The notes beneath the pieces were generated by a model. The model was not told the origin of the DNA, ran no database searches, and saw only the letters and a list, made by a program, of their open reading frames with translations. Below, piece by piece: positions 12,332-25,298 of a DNA stretch of 64,000 bases. The stretch is from Ipomoea triloba (Eukaryota; Streptophyta; Magnoliopsida; Solanales; Convolvulaceae). The stretch covers positions 6,200,252 to 6,264,251 of the forward strand of contig NC_044917.1 in assembly GCF_003576645.1 (NCBI RefSeq). Reading direction: 5' to 3'. Numbering within the stretch: position 1 is the stretch's first letter; each line of letters opens with the position of its first letter. Position numbers and translations under genes: made by a program.

Positions 12332-15300
12332 ATGACCGAAAGATTGGAAAGGCTGTGTGATGTGTGTGGGAATCTTGGATTTAGTGATGGTGGTGACGGA
12401 TTCTTTTATTGCACTCGTTGTAACTCTCAAGCTAATGATTTCGTCGATACTGGCGTAGATGATGCTGACTTGAATGCATTTGATGGTGGGATCTATTCTA
12501 CCACCCAAACTCGTGCTCGTCCTAGGCAGGAGGCCATTGTAGCTGAGCAAATTTCTCAGCTAAAGGCTTCACAGTCCCAGTATCAAGAGATACTAAAAAC
12601 CATGGATGACTATAATGATGATACTGTCAAAAATGGTGTTGGCCCTACTGAGCCAAGTGACTTTGGTTCTGCCCAAGAAACTATCATTTCACCAGACGAC
12701 TATTATTCAGAGATCAGGAAGAGGTATGTTATGGGAGTTCAAATTATGGTCCAGTTGCAGTGTAAGGCTTTGGTGGAGAAATTTAATGTAAGCCCCTTAA
12801 TTGTTGGGCTTACAGGGCCAATTTGGTTGAGATATTTGGCTTATGAAAGGGTGATGGCTGATGAATGGGCAGATGAGGTTATTCATGAATCACAATCCCA
12901 AACACAAGGTACTTTTGCATCTTGTTGCTTATCTGTTGTATCTTTAAATTATATTATGAGGCTACTTTGTTAATTCTGTTTTGCCTGCTTAAGACATTGT
13001 TGTGCTTTGACTGCTTTCTATGTTAAATGGTTGTGAACTTGGTTTACATTCTTTGTCTCTTTTTCATACTATTCCGATTATTGAGATTACTTGTATAACT
13101 ACTTTGCACATCCTATTATTAGATGAAACAATTTTTTGGTTGTGTTACACTGTTACCCGTCTATGTTGTTCTGCATCAATATTTTGGAGAGATTTTATTA
13201 TATTATGGGGTTTCATTCTGTTGTTTTGCAGGGGATGTTGGTGAGTGGCCTGCGGCTAAGCACAAAGCAGAACCTCACAACCTTCTTGGTAAACGAGCAA
13301 TACCAATTTGGCATAGATCTCTGAGAAGTAAGATTCCATTATCTTGTTCTCTGGCTATCTCATTTCTTGTTTGTCATATGGCCAGAGAGGCAATCCTGCC
13401 AACAGATATAGTGAAGTGGACACTTGAAGGCAAACTTCCATATTTTGCTGCTTTTCTTGAAATTCAGAAGCAACTTGGGCCATCTTCAAGGGCGTGCCCT
13501 ATTAGTGCCAGTTGCATGTTCAGGCCTACTCAGGCTATCTCCATACAGAAATTAGAGTCATTTGCAGCTTCAATTGGTCGGAGAATAGGTTTAGAACTTC
13601 CAGCTGTGAATTTCCATGCTATAGCTTCCCGTTATCTAAGAGAGTTATCTCTTCCTGTTGAAAAAATTCTTCCTCAGGCTTGCCATGTGTATGAGTGGTC
13701 TATGCCTCCAGAGCTTTACTTATCAGACAATGAATCCAGGCTCCCTTCTCGTGTTTATGTTATGTCCATTGTGATTGTAACAATAAGGATTATGTATGAC
13801 TTAAATGGTGGGAAATGGGAAATGATGTTATCTAGACCCAGTGCTGAGGAGGACTTTGCTTTGCATAACTCAGATCATTTTGATAATATGTTAGATGAGG
13901 AGGAAGCTGATTTTGATGCTTTGAGGCTTCTTCAAATCCTGGAAACAAAATATTCTGAGCACAAAGATATATATGGTATCTAAAATGATCTGTTTACAAT
14001 ATATCGATTTATACATAATTATGATATGTATTATAAAATGTCAACTAGTTAAGTGCTTGCAATGATTGTAATTTAAAGAATATTGATTAATTTTCCTCGC
14101 TTTACAGACTATGCACAAGATTTGGCATCGTATCTTCAATACTGTAAAGATGTGGTTTTTGCTGGAATAAATTCTTCTTGTGAGGATCGTGAAGAAGAAA
14201 GTGTAATAGAGGAACTATGGGATTTCTATCAAAAGAATAAGGTATTTCCTTTTACCTCTTTCTCTTTGATTGTCTCTCATGTGGTGAAACCTGCCACCTA
14301 GGCTTTTGGAACTTTGTTCATTTGAGATGTTTATATGACACTAGGAGCTTTCATTCTCACTAACCTATGCTTGATGCCTTTGTCTGGAACAAGTTCCTTT
14401 TACCTTCCTCAAGTTTATGTTTATATGTTTGATTGAACTCTGTTATGGGTCATATGATATTGGATGGAAAATTATGAAATAGCTGATCACTACTTCACAT
14501 ATACCTAATTCTATAGCAGGTGAAAATGAGTCATGAGCTGGGAAGTTGTGTGAGAGTGAGGGCTTCACTTGCCTATTCTTGTTAACCCATTTCCACAAGT
14601 TTCATTTGTGCTGTTATATTGTCTAAATTCTCTCTCCAATATATTTGCGTGCTGTAAAATTTTACATCATATATTTAATTTACTCCTATTGCCAGGAGTT
14701 CCAAAAAGTCAAATGGTGCTGTTTTTGAACTCATTTATCTTCATGCTGTTGTTATCTCATTTCATTGTGGGCTTAGTTGTGTTTTCTTTGCTGCTGCCGC
14801 CTTTCCCTCCTCCTCCTTCTAAATAATTATAAATTTGTAATGGATACTAGCAACACATTAAAAATATATTTCAGTGTTAATTTCATATTTTCTTGAAATG
14901 AGATCTTAAAGAGAGAAGCATGGAAAATGCAATTTAATATTTCTGACGAGTAATAATCAATTCTCTCTCTCTCTAAGTACCTAGGTGATACAGGGATTGA
15001 TTATAATAGTTATGCATATTGATGTGTAGGAATATGAAATACATTCTAACTCTAAAAAAGGTTAATAAAAAACTATTATCAGTTTATGCTCTCACATTCA
15101 TGATAAAGAGAAGAGTTGTCCTTCCGTTGATGCCATTTAATCTTCATACTTTGTCTGCTATTTTGTGAAAATTACCTGCTACATGGGGTGTCAGGTCAGG
15201 GGTCTGTTTATGAATGGTCTACAAGATTTTTGAGTTGTTGCATATTGTAAGCAGTATGAATATTTTTCTTCAATGTCTCATGCATGAACCCTTCAGTCTG

Positions 15301-15830
15301 GAGTCCCCTTTATTTAATGATATTAACATAATATAGTTTATACTTGTGTATTGTTTTGTTTTCATTAGGATGTTGAACCATCAGATGGGCTTAAAAAGAG
15401 TAAGGAATTACAGGGGGGCGGCAGTAATTACGGCACAGCAGAGGATGGTGCTAATTCCCCAGGAGATAACAAATCATTACATGATGGTCAGTATTTTAAC
15501 GAGTCCTACAAGGATAGGGCAATAAGGCAACTGAAATCAAATATGGAGGAAAATCGATTTTGTTATATTCCACCCAGTAAGCACACCCAAAAGAGGAACT
15601 ATGGTTACATCCGCTATTCTAGAAAGAAAGATGGTGCCTACGTCTATGCTGTCCATGCTGATTATTACATACTACTTCGGTCCTGTGCACAAATCGCTCA
15701 AGTTGATGTTCGGACTATGCATCATGGAGTGTTGACTTTTCAGAAGAGATTGGAACAACTGGACAATAGAATTGATTATTGCTTGCATAGGAAACTTCCT
15801 GGGGACTTCTGTGATTTTTGCTGCGGTTGA
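12332..15830 (+). CDS. TAF1B: RNA polymerase I initiation factor TAF1B/Rrn7-like protein
   Basis: Core factor of RNA polymerase I, needed for rRNA gene transcription in the nucleolus (TFIIB-like). Exons: 12332-12908, 13232-13975, 14108-14241 and 15369-15830, summing to 1917 nt or 638 residues with consistent phases and GT/AG borders. An N-terminal zinc ribbon has Cys9, Cys12, Cys27 and Cys30 (CDVCG ... FYCTRC). The second exon holds the conserved helical region (REAILPTDIVKWTLEGKLPY, FAASIGRRIG, YEWSMPPEL), which matches remembered plant RRN7 proteins (Arabidopsis MEE12). An acidic linker (EEEADFD) and a less conserved C-terminus ending DFCDFCCG follow. The first Met is just upstream of the zinc ribbon, as in homologues. 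There is a large last intron (14242-15368). No break is seen. Confidence 0.92.
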
Positions 15831-18800
15831 GTGTGGAGATGAAGCTAAAGCTAAAGCTTCATTTGCCGACTTTGTCCAATTCTATTTATAGGTGAGAGTT
15901 GGGGAATGATGACCCTTTACAAATTGGCTTTTATTAGCTGAATGTAACAGTGTCTTAAAATTGAGAAATGGTATGAGCACTATATTTTCTTTATGGCTTA
16001 ATATCAACCGGGCTCTTGCAAAGAAGCAGGATCTGGAAGCTTGTAAAGAAGAATGCAGATTAGTTCAAATCTCAGGATAATATGAGTCATAGGTACTTGA
16101 AAACTGTTCACATATGTGATTAATGAAGTAAAATGAAACTCCTTTGGGCTTGGAGTTTTCCATTGAGCGGTTGAGCATTGCATTTTATTTTCAGGAGAAG
16201 GAATTGGTTTATTTAAAAAACTAGACAAGATTTGAAGATGGCTTTATTCCTGAAGGCAAAGAAGATGGTTTTATTCCAGGGGTAAGATAGTTTCACTATG
16301 TTTTTGTATTATCAGTTTGAACCTTTTTGTTTTTGTGTTAATATCACCTAACTTTTAGAACTAATGCAATGCACCCCAAGAAAAAGAAAAAGAAAATAAA
16401 ATTCTGCAGCTGCTATGATTGCATGGGTATACAAACAACTTTTATTAGCTATTTGGAGCTAGTTGGTTTTGTTTTGCACTATGCTTTGATTTGAATGTGT
16501 ATGGTTCTTTTTCATGAAAGGATGCATGGATCAGTATTTTTGCCCACAAATTCAATTGATCCATACACACACACGCACACAAGTAAACTTTACTAGTAAG
16601 ACCCTAAACATGACCAGCCATCTACAGTGGTGTATTTAGCTGCATGGTTTTCTGTACTGCATCAGTCCTCTTAATGAAATGCAGATGCTTGACTTTTTGT
16701 TTCTTTTTATTTATATCAATTGTATCATATCTGTTTTTCCTAGTTTCTATCTTTGGATTTGAAAGATAGGAGTGTGAATAGCTCTGAAATTTTGAACTTA
16801 TTGTCTTGCATTTGGGACTACAGTAACTACATTTCTTCCTCCATTGATGGGATGAAATCAAGATTATGTATGAAAGTTTCAATTATTTTCCCCCTAAGTT
16901 GTAGTCTAAAGTTCACAAAACTAAGCAAACAATTGAACTTCATAATTGGCCATACTAATTCCAGGTTCAGCCACTTGATGTAGTCTTTACTGCTTTTAGC
17001 AGATCCTTTACCCATTTCTGCTTCACTAAAAAAAGGGATTAAAGGACCTCACTGTGCACTGTGCAGTTAGCATAACTGCATAATTAATTGACTGTTCTTA
17101 AGAATTAAATAATTGATATCACTTTGACTATAGTTCTTTGGATCTGCAGTCATCAAAATGGTATAAAAGTATGATCGTTTGATCACTGTCCACACTGATA
17201 AAATCTCTTCTAACATGATTGTGTCAATCTTATGTTGTTTCTTCTACAGTATTAGAAATAATTAGAGGGGTTTTATTTGATACATTGTTTTTAATATTGA
17301 CAAGGGATGAGGGATGTAGCTGTGATTTGACCATAGAAGCTGCTACTACCTAGGCAAGGACACATGATGTATCCTGCTCCTGATAATAGCGGAGTCACTG
17401 TAAGGATGTTTTACCTGTTCGCTATTTACTAATTTTGATTATGCACATTTGAAATGATCATTTATGTGCCTGTTTGAAATTCAGGTAAGCACAGGAGAGA
17501 ATTACTCTATAATCCATTGTTGTCGAAATACAAGGTATTTTTCTTCTCTACTAGATGATGCATTTTAATTTTGCCAGGCTCAGCCTCATGTTTGAATAGC
17601 TTGTAGAGAACTCGCCGATTAATTATCTGATTAATTATGTGTGCCAATAATGTTCGGGGAAACTGTGTAATGGAAAACATAAATGCATAATGGAGAATCA
17701 TTTTACCCTTTAATATTTACCAAAGAGCCCAAAATCACATTGACACTAGTGCAGTCACTTAACTTATCAAAGGGAAATTAGTTGAAAGAATGCAATGAAG
17801 TCACATGAATATTAATTATTAAAGTTGCTAAAAGTGAATATATTCATAATATTTGAGGAAGTGAAACATTGCAACGTTTGTGTGAATATGACACTTTCAA
17901 ATTAATGCCAAATTAATGTTACTCTATTTTGCTCCAATTATTGCATGAGACATTCAAGTGCTTCCCCCAATGATGCCCTCTCCTCTCCCTCCCAACTATG
18001 AACACGTGGCTTTGTTCTGTTATTTTGCTGATTTTCTTTCTTGATTGCTGATACTTATCTTGTATTTGATGGATTTGTCCTTGTATACCCAAGGATGATG
18101 GACGTAGCAGTCCCCGCTAACATGGTACTAGGCTTGCAAGCCATGAAATTATAAGCTTTATAAAAGGATTGCATCCCAATCTTGAGAACCGTTTATCAGC
18201 CCTGTTCTGGAGCCTTGATGGAAAAGATAAATCAAGGGATGTGCGAACGGCCTAAGGCGCTTGTAGGATTCCATCCCAATCTTGAGAATCCTTGTTCTGA
18301 AACCATGATGGAGAAGATAAATCAAGGGGTGTGCTAATGGCGTAGAGTGCTGTTAGGATTGCACTCCGATCTTGAGAATGAAGATAATCAAGGGATGGAG
18401 TGCACTCTGATCTTGAGAATGAAGATAATCAAGGGATGTGCTAACCACGTATAGTGCTTGTACATCGGTGCTTATAACAGGACCAACTTCATACCTTCAA
18501 TTGAGTTATACGTTGTGAACAAATAATAAGCTTGATAACATCACGCTACAGAAGATGAACCTGGGAGAATGCCGGTTTTTAAAATTATTGAGTTGTATTA
18601 TTTGCAGTGCTATGATTTTTCTTCATATTCTAAATAAAGTTACCAAGCTACTGAAGAAATTGATTGTTCAAAATGCATGTATTTATTTTGGAGCAATATC
18701 TCTCTGGCCTTAATGGCAATTATTCTGAGGACCTGAGTTCATTTTGCAAGGCAAATTTGGATTTAAAATATACAGTTTACCAATTGGATGTTCATAATTT

Positions 18801-19372
18801 ATATATTGAATGTTCAGAACTAATGTTTACAATTTAAATTTTGAATATTTGGTATGTAAATTAAATTGTAAACATTCAGTATGAAAATTGTGATTGGTCC
18901 ACGGTACAATTATTGATGCCTTACAAAATGGTCCTACTTACTTGATGGAGATGTATATCTATTTTCCATGTTATTATGACAATTAAGCCCGAAAATGACA
19001 TGCACGTTATCTACAACGGAGCAGTTTTAGTCACTCTTTCGAATTATTCTCTCAAAATATTTTTAAAAACATGTAATATTATTAGAGTAATTTTTTTTTA
19101 GATATAGTGTTGGTAAGAATTATGACTGTGTATTTTTAATGACTAAATTAATTTTCCTTTTAATTCTATCATCGATGATTGCAAGGCAGAACCGAGGAAG
19201 TAGCTCCACGTGTCCGCTTAAGACTAGTCAAACAAACAGGATGACGTCGTACTTCTTCTTCATCTTCATCTATCAACCGACGGACGAGCAGTCAACTGAT
19301 CATATCGTTGCCGACAATTCACAAATCATTCATTCAATTATCACCTACTCCTACTGAAATTATTGTACTCCG
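15831..19372. other. 3' flank of TAF1B and intergenic DNA
   Basis: No convincing gene is present; the open frames are short and not conserved-looking. The first few hundred bases are probably the TAF1B 3' UTR. Features include a CA-rich microsatellite near 16563-16580, a degenerate tandem repeat at 18160-18450 (listed separately), and an AT-rich piece at about 18765-18905 with inverted 'GAATGTTCA / TGTAAACATTC' words. A related piece recurs at 53560-53665. The promoter of the L18a-like gene should lie just before 19373. Confidence 0.5.
18160..18450. repeat. Degenerate tandem repeat with 'CATCCCAATCTTGAGAA' and 'AATCAAGGG' blocks
   Basis: About four decaying copies of a unit are seen. Each starts with GGATTGCATCCCAATCTTG or GCACTCCGATCTTGAGAATG and ends with GATAAATCAAGGG(A/G)TGTGC. 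The first two units are about 100 bases long; the last two are shortened to about 50. No coding frame runs through them, so this is probably a local minisatellite or part of an old repeat. Confidence 0.6.
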
Positions 19373-21517
19373 ATGAGTGAAGAAAGCAAGCAAAGTCACC
19401 ACCACCATCACAAGGCGGAAGACGCGGAAGCGCCGCCGCCTCCTCAATATGGGACTTTCCAAGGGGTTGCGAACTACCCTCCGCAACCGGTAGTTGGTTT
19501 TCCTCAACCGACTGCGCCTCCTGGGGCCACCGGAGCTCCACCTGAGTACTACTCTCACGGCTATCAGGCCGTTCCAGGTCCACCTCCCTATTTCATTTAA
19601 ACCGTTTTGTTTAGATGTAGTATCAATCCATTGGGTATTTCCTCTAAAATTCTACATTCCTTATATAGGATTTCAGTTTTCCTCTTATTTCTGATTTTTT
19701 TGGTTGAAGCAATTCAAAATTTTCGTTTCTCATTTTATACGATCTGTGATTCGGATTATTATTATTATTATTTTTTTAAATTCAAGTTTTTTGGTTTTTA
19801 CTGTCTTGATTTGTCATTTATTCCTGGGAGATTTTGATGAACTCTAGGCTATGCGGTTGTGGAGGGAACACCAATTACACCAGTGAGACAGCGCCGCCTC
19901 CCTTGCTGTGGTTGTGGCATTGGTTGGTTCTTGTAAGTTATATATATCAAGTCACCCCATCAAAGCTTGTTATTTGCTTATCTGCAATGTAAACTGAAAC
20001 TTCAATTTTGAGGGTTACTTAGATGAAGGGTCGAGTTCTGCTTCTTGCATCTAAAGTTCTGTGCTACCATCGTTTTGTGTATGCCTTCCACCTAATTGCT
20101 TATCTTGTTAGTTAAAATTGGATGAGATTCGTATTGGCTTGATCCAATCTTGAAGCTAAAATGTAGTTTTTGTGTTAGTGTTTTGACTGTTTTCCATTAA
20201 TATTTCTATTTACTGTTTCTTGGAGCTGAGCGTTGTAGCCTTCACATGGAGACAAGGCTTTCCAGTTTAACTTAGAATGCAAGTGCTTTCTATTTTGAAG
20301 TGAAGTGAAAAGGGACACAATTGAGGATAAAGCATATGAGGAAAATGAGAGGCTATTGCATTTTACTATACAATTTGTTATACTTTTCACCTGATAAGAT
20401 GCTGCTTTTCTATACTTGTTAGTCTTTATGCCATTTTACTCTAATAAACAATTTGGAAAGGAAATGGAATTTTCTTTGCTTTAAACCTTTTGCTTAACTT
20501 TGGGCACTACATCTTGGCAGCACAATATTTCATCTTTGGTCGGATAGAGAAAAGAATAGCTATTGTAGCCTTTGTCTGACATGGGCTTTCCAATGAGATA
20601 TTGAGTAACCTACAAAGAAGTGTGGCTCCATCTACAGTGTCCTGTTGGGAGTTTAGTGGAATTTGTTGGAAACGGGCTTGTGTATTTCAGTTGGATGTAG
20701 TTAAGCTACTACTTTTTCTGACCTATAATTAACTGCCCAAAGCCAAAGCAATGGCTGCCCTTTTCTGCCCCTTATTCTTTTCTGTTTCTTTAGTGATCTT
20801 TATTTCCAATACAAATATGCAGGAATAACCTTTAGGAGGTGGTTGGTTAAGGTAATCTCACATTAACTTTGGTTATGTGATTGCTTGGAATCTTAGAATA
20901 CCTAAGAACTTGGAGGGTATGAGATTCCAGCTAGGTAGTGTGACCCAAAATCTGATGTGGAGGAATTTGAGATTCCTTTGGAATGTCACACAATGGAAAC
21001 CAAACAAGGGTATATAACATTCCCAATTGCCCACATTACTGGTTTATGAGCGATTACTTGAACCAAACTTTTATGGCTCATCATTGTATAACTTTTCTGA
21101 AGACATTCATGTTTAACATTCTGTTGAAGAAACATTGCTGTATTAATTGTGTGATTTGTAAGAGCTTGTTATACACCGTATATTATTACTTGATCTTCGT
21201 GGTGCAGCTGCATCATGAACAGTGTATATTCTTTACAACTAATAACTTTGAGATTTCTTTTATTTCAAGGTTCATTATTGGTTTCTTCATTGCTGCTATA
21301 CCATGGTATATTGCCGCATTCATTATGCTTTGTGCCAGAGTGGATCCTCGTGAGAAACCAGGGTACATCGCATGCACCATTGCAGTAAGTAATCTTGTTC
21401 CCCCTGGCCGCAGTCATTTCTATTTCAAGGTGCTCGGTATAGTTACTAGTATAATGTCTTCACTTGCAGGCTGTTCTTGCTACAATTGCACTCATTTTTG
21501 GTCTAACTGCTGATTGA
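19373..21517 (+). CDS. 60S ribosomal protein L18a-like (RPL18a-like) small membrane protein
   Basis: Despite the family name, this plant family is not a ribosomal protein but a small Pro-rich protein with two membrane helices. Exons: 19373-19577, 19848-19932, 21270-21384 and 21470-21517, in total 453 nt or 150 residues with matching phases. The N-terminus is His- and Pro-rich (SHHHHHK, then PPPPQYGTFQGVANYPPQP and GFPQPTAPPG). The conserved core is YAVVEGTP ... RLPCCGCGIGWFLF. Two hydrophobic segments follow (FIIGFFIAAIPWYIAAFIML and IACTIAAVLATIALIFGL), separated by CARVDPREKPGY. It matches remembered Arabidopsis At1g53560/At1g17080 products. The second intron (19933-21269) is long. Function is not established; a link to stress or nitrogen signalling has been suggested for relatives. 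Confidence 0.88.
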
Positions 21518-23550
21518 GGATTTGCATATATAGGATGCTCTTCTGCAAGGGTATATATATGTACATATCCAAAGTCTGCTCCAATTATAATTTCTGTCCT
21601 GTGTTGCTGTTAAACTTTTACTAGTATTATTTGTTTTTTGGGAGAATGGCTTTAAGATATATACTTGGAATTGCTGTATGTGATGGTTGACTACTAACAT
21701 TGTACTTCATAAGATTTACTTGTGCTTGTGTGTGCAATTACAAAAACCAGTACAGTGCCTTTGTCTCTCTCTGTGTGGTTATGTTGACATTCTAGATTTA
21801 TAGCATCCAATATCTATCTATCTATCTATATTGGACTCCCACTCCCTATTTGGGAAGATTTCCTCCCATTGCTTAGGCTAACCACGCCCACACCCATTTC
21901 ATGGAATGGGTGTATTTCAATATGATGTGGCAACTCGTATCAATATTACGTGCTATCAATTTCTACTCCATTTTTCACTCACTTGATTATATGGTGTGTT
22001 CTTATTCATCCTGAGAAAAGAATGATCCATAGTTTTTATTATTTTCATTCTCTTATATTAATAAAATCATGATACCATTTTTATTACTCTCATCCTCTTC
22101 TGATAAAAAAAAAAGAATCTCAACATGTGGTGGGAGTTTTAGTTCATGGGATTTGGGACTTGGGAGTCTATATATCATTTTCCTTTAAAAAATTACAATT
22201 CTTTCAAATAATAGTGTGTCAGGTGAACCTAGTTTTTTTTTTTTTTTTTTTTTTNNNNNNNNNNNNNNNNNNNNNNNNNNNNNNNNNNNNNNNNNNNNNN
22301 NNNNNNNNNNNNNNNNNNNNNNNNNNNNNNNNNNNNNNNNNNNNNNNNNNNNNNNNNNNNNNNNNNNNNNNNNNNNNNNNNNNNNNNNNNNNNNNNNNNN
22401 NNNNNNNNNNNNNNNNNNNNNNNNNNNNNNNNNNNNNNNNNNNNNNNNNNNNNNNNNNNNNNNNNNNNNNNNNNNNNNNNNNNNNNNNNNNNNNNNNNNN
22501 NNNNNNNNNNNNNNNNNNNTTTTTTTTTTTTTTTTTTTTTTTCTAACTCTTAAATGTTATTGTAGTCATTTTTATCACAAATTTGGTCAAAATGATTAGA
22601 TGTAACAAAAAAAAAAAAGAAAAAAAAAAAGAAAAGAAAAGAAAAAAAACAAAAGCAAGCCATGCATCAAATGTGTCATCTCAATATCAATTGATCAAAT
22701 CACGGTTTTATAATACTAGTCCATACTGAAAAGTTCAATTCTAAAAGCTAGCATTATAGAATGGGAAATGTGATTATACACACACACACACAAATATGTA
22801 TTATTGATGTTCATTAATTATGTGTAAATTGATATGCTTCACCAAAAGTTAATGAAGTGAGTTCATATTAGCATGCATGGATTATAAAATTGTGTACAAA
22901 CAAATATATGGAGTAATATATTTGGAATTTTGTGAGTTTTTATTTTTATTTTTTAATGAGCATAGTGGCATTGATCTTTGCAAAGATGGTGATGTGAGTA
23001 TATATATTTTAATTTGTCAAAATTTGAATACGCATTTCATATTTTTTTTTGTTGTATAAAATAAAGTGAATGAAACCAAGTTGTATTATAAAAATCTCGA
23101 TGAAAAAACATAATATAAGCTTAAACGTTAAAATGTAGCATAGAATAATAAAAGGTAAATTAATTAAAATATTCTCAATATTCGAGAATTAAAATTAAAA
23201 TTAATTAAAACAAAAAAGAAAGAGCTACCTAGGGTTCTAGAGGCTAGAACTGCAGTGCCACTTTTAAGGAAACAAACACGCTGTTTACAGAACATAGTGG
23301 CAGCATTCACAATTTATTAAGGTGAGAAATATTTTATTAATTGCAAATTATAATTAAAAAAAAAAAAAAAACAGTTTCACCTCTAGTAGCCATGTAGGGT
23401 TCACACCCTCCCTAGGCCCTAGCTCTCACACTCACCTCTGCTATTCACGTTTAACTAGATCCAGAATAGTACGTCCAAAAATATATATAATTTTTTAATC
23501 ATGTAAATAATAGATGTATTTTCATGAATAAAAATTCTCGTTACTTGTTA

Positions 23551-23590
<40 letters not shown>

Positions 23591-24202
23591 TTAAGATCAC
23601 TTTTTAAAATCAATTAAAATATATCACATTAATAAAGAGAAAAAAATTAAAAATACATATAATATTACTAATTTGTCCATCCCAAACTTTCATATGATAA
23701 ATTGATAATATGTTATGATGCTTCATATCTTTAAAAAAAATATATTCAAAAGGTGCCTCTTAAATATTTTTCTCATCAACAAAAAATTCTAAAATATTAC
23801 TCCGTATCATTTTTTATTGAAAAGTATACATGATTGTTCTTTCTTACACAGTTACATGAATTTCTCCTTGGAATATTTTGTTTGAATAAAAAGTTTCAAA
23901 TTTGGATATTTATTTATTTAATTTAAGATATAAGTGTGAGTATTGTTATTCTATTCCTCTAATGCAAATTTAATGGTGAACTTTATTATTATTTTTGTGA
24001 ATAATAAATTATAAATCTCATTGGACTAATAATTATTAAAATGGCTAAAAATTTATTTTGATAATCTTGATTTTTTATGCCGGGGACACCCTAGAGTGAA
24101 CAAGAAGGCTTTGAGTTGAGTTTGTAATCTAATGCTTTTCTAGGGCATGTTTAATGCATTTTTCTATTTACATTTTTCACAGTTTTCTCAATTTTCTTTT
24201 TT
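21518..24202. other. AT-rich intergenic DNA with simple repeats
   Basis: No gene is seen. The stretch includes the 3' flank of the L18a-like gene and a TATC tetranucleotide run near 21811-21830. It also has the assembly gap at 22255-22519, a CA run at 22769-22792, long A runs at 22606-22650 and 23355-23372, and an AAT trinucleotide run at about 23553-23588. Open frames around the gap are homopolymer or N artefacts. Confidence 0.6.
22255..22519. other. Assembly gap (265 N) inside a poly-T tract
   Basis: 265 undetermined bases are flanked by T homopolymers on both sides (22233-22254 and 22520-22542). The assembly evidently broke at a long T tract. Whether real sequence is missing, such as a poly-A retroposon on the minus strand, cannot be told. 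Confidence 0.98.
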
Positions 24203-25298
24203 GGCAAAAGGGTCAAATAGGCTCATGTACTATCATTGATTGTTCTTCTAGCACCATGAGCTAAAATATGGTCCATCTAAGTCATTATACTCTTAATTAT
24301 TTTTTCATCAAGCATTTTTAGCCTATTTCTAACAAGTAACCCATCTAATTTGATGACATGGAAAAATAAAATTAGAAAAATGATGACATGTTATTTATAT
24401 TGATGTTTTGGATGATTTCTATCATATTTCATTAATGAAAAAAAATAATTTCTTGCAATGAAATAGTGTAGAAATCAAAATTGTTATATAAAGTTTTAAC
24501 TACATGAGTGTATGTATAGCGGGTATTCACTATCGTTCAGCAATGAGATTTCATGGAAATCGATATATGAAAATTAAATTATTTTTTATAATAACTTAAA
24601 TATATTGTATTGGGTAAATTTTATTTTATTTTAAAAATAAATTAATATTTTTGGATTTTTGGATAATTGTATAACTTATATTGTATTTTTTGATGATTTC
24701 TTGGAAAGAAATAGGGCAGAAATCAAAGTAGCTATATAAAGTTTCAACTACAGTGTACTGTGTATGTATAGCGGAGTGTACTGTATATGTATAGCGGGGT
24801 ATTCAGTGTCGTTCGACAATGAGATTCCATGAAAATTGATATATAAAAATTAAATTATTTTTAAAAAAATAATAAAATTTACTCAATATAATATCTTAAG
24901 TTATTATATTTAATTTTAATATATCGATTTTCATGGAATTTCATTGCCGAACAACTTTGAATATCCCACTATACATACACAGTCGTGCAGTACACTGTAA
25001 TTAAAACATTATATAACAACTTTGATTTCTACCATATTTCATTGCAAGAAATCATTTTCTTCATTAATGAAATAGGGTAAAATCATCCAAATTAACATTC
25101 ATATAAATAACATGTCATCATTTTTTATTATTTTATTTTTCCATGTCAACAAATTAGATGGGTTACTTGTTAGAAATTGGCTAAAAATGCTAGATGAAAA
25201 ATAATTAGGAGTATAATGACTTAGATGGACGATATTTTAGTTCATGGTGCTGGATGAACAATCAGTGTTAGTACATGGGTCTATTTGACCCTTTTGCC
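24203..25298. mobile_element. Foldback / Mutator-like element with ~390-bp inverted termini and 9-bp target duplication
   Basis: The left end is GGCAAAAGGGTCAAATAG and the right end is its complement CTATTTGACCCTTTTGCC. The arms remain complementary for about 390 bases (through blocks such as AACAAGTAACCCATCTAATT). The element is flanked on both sides by the direct repeat TTCTTTTTT, a 9-base duplication typical of Mutator-like transposition. The centre (about 24680-24845) repeats part of the arm a third time (TGTGTATGTATAGCG ... GACAATGAGATTCCATG). It has no coding capacity. The termini resemble the 9713-10286 element in design (GGC-AAAG-GTCA). Confidence 0.9.

Noticed and set aside
20983..21269. 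Upstream part of the open frame ending at 21513
   Set aside because: Intron sequence of the L18a-like gene read through into exon 3; a clear acceptor lies at 21268-21269.
22127..22599. Open frames across 22127-22599
   Set aside because: They consist of T homopolymer (Phe) and undetermined bases across the gap.
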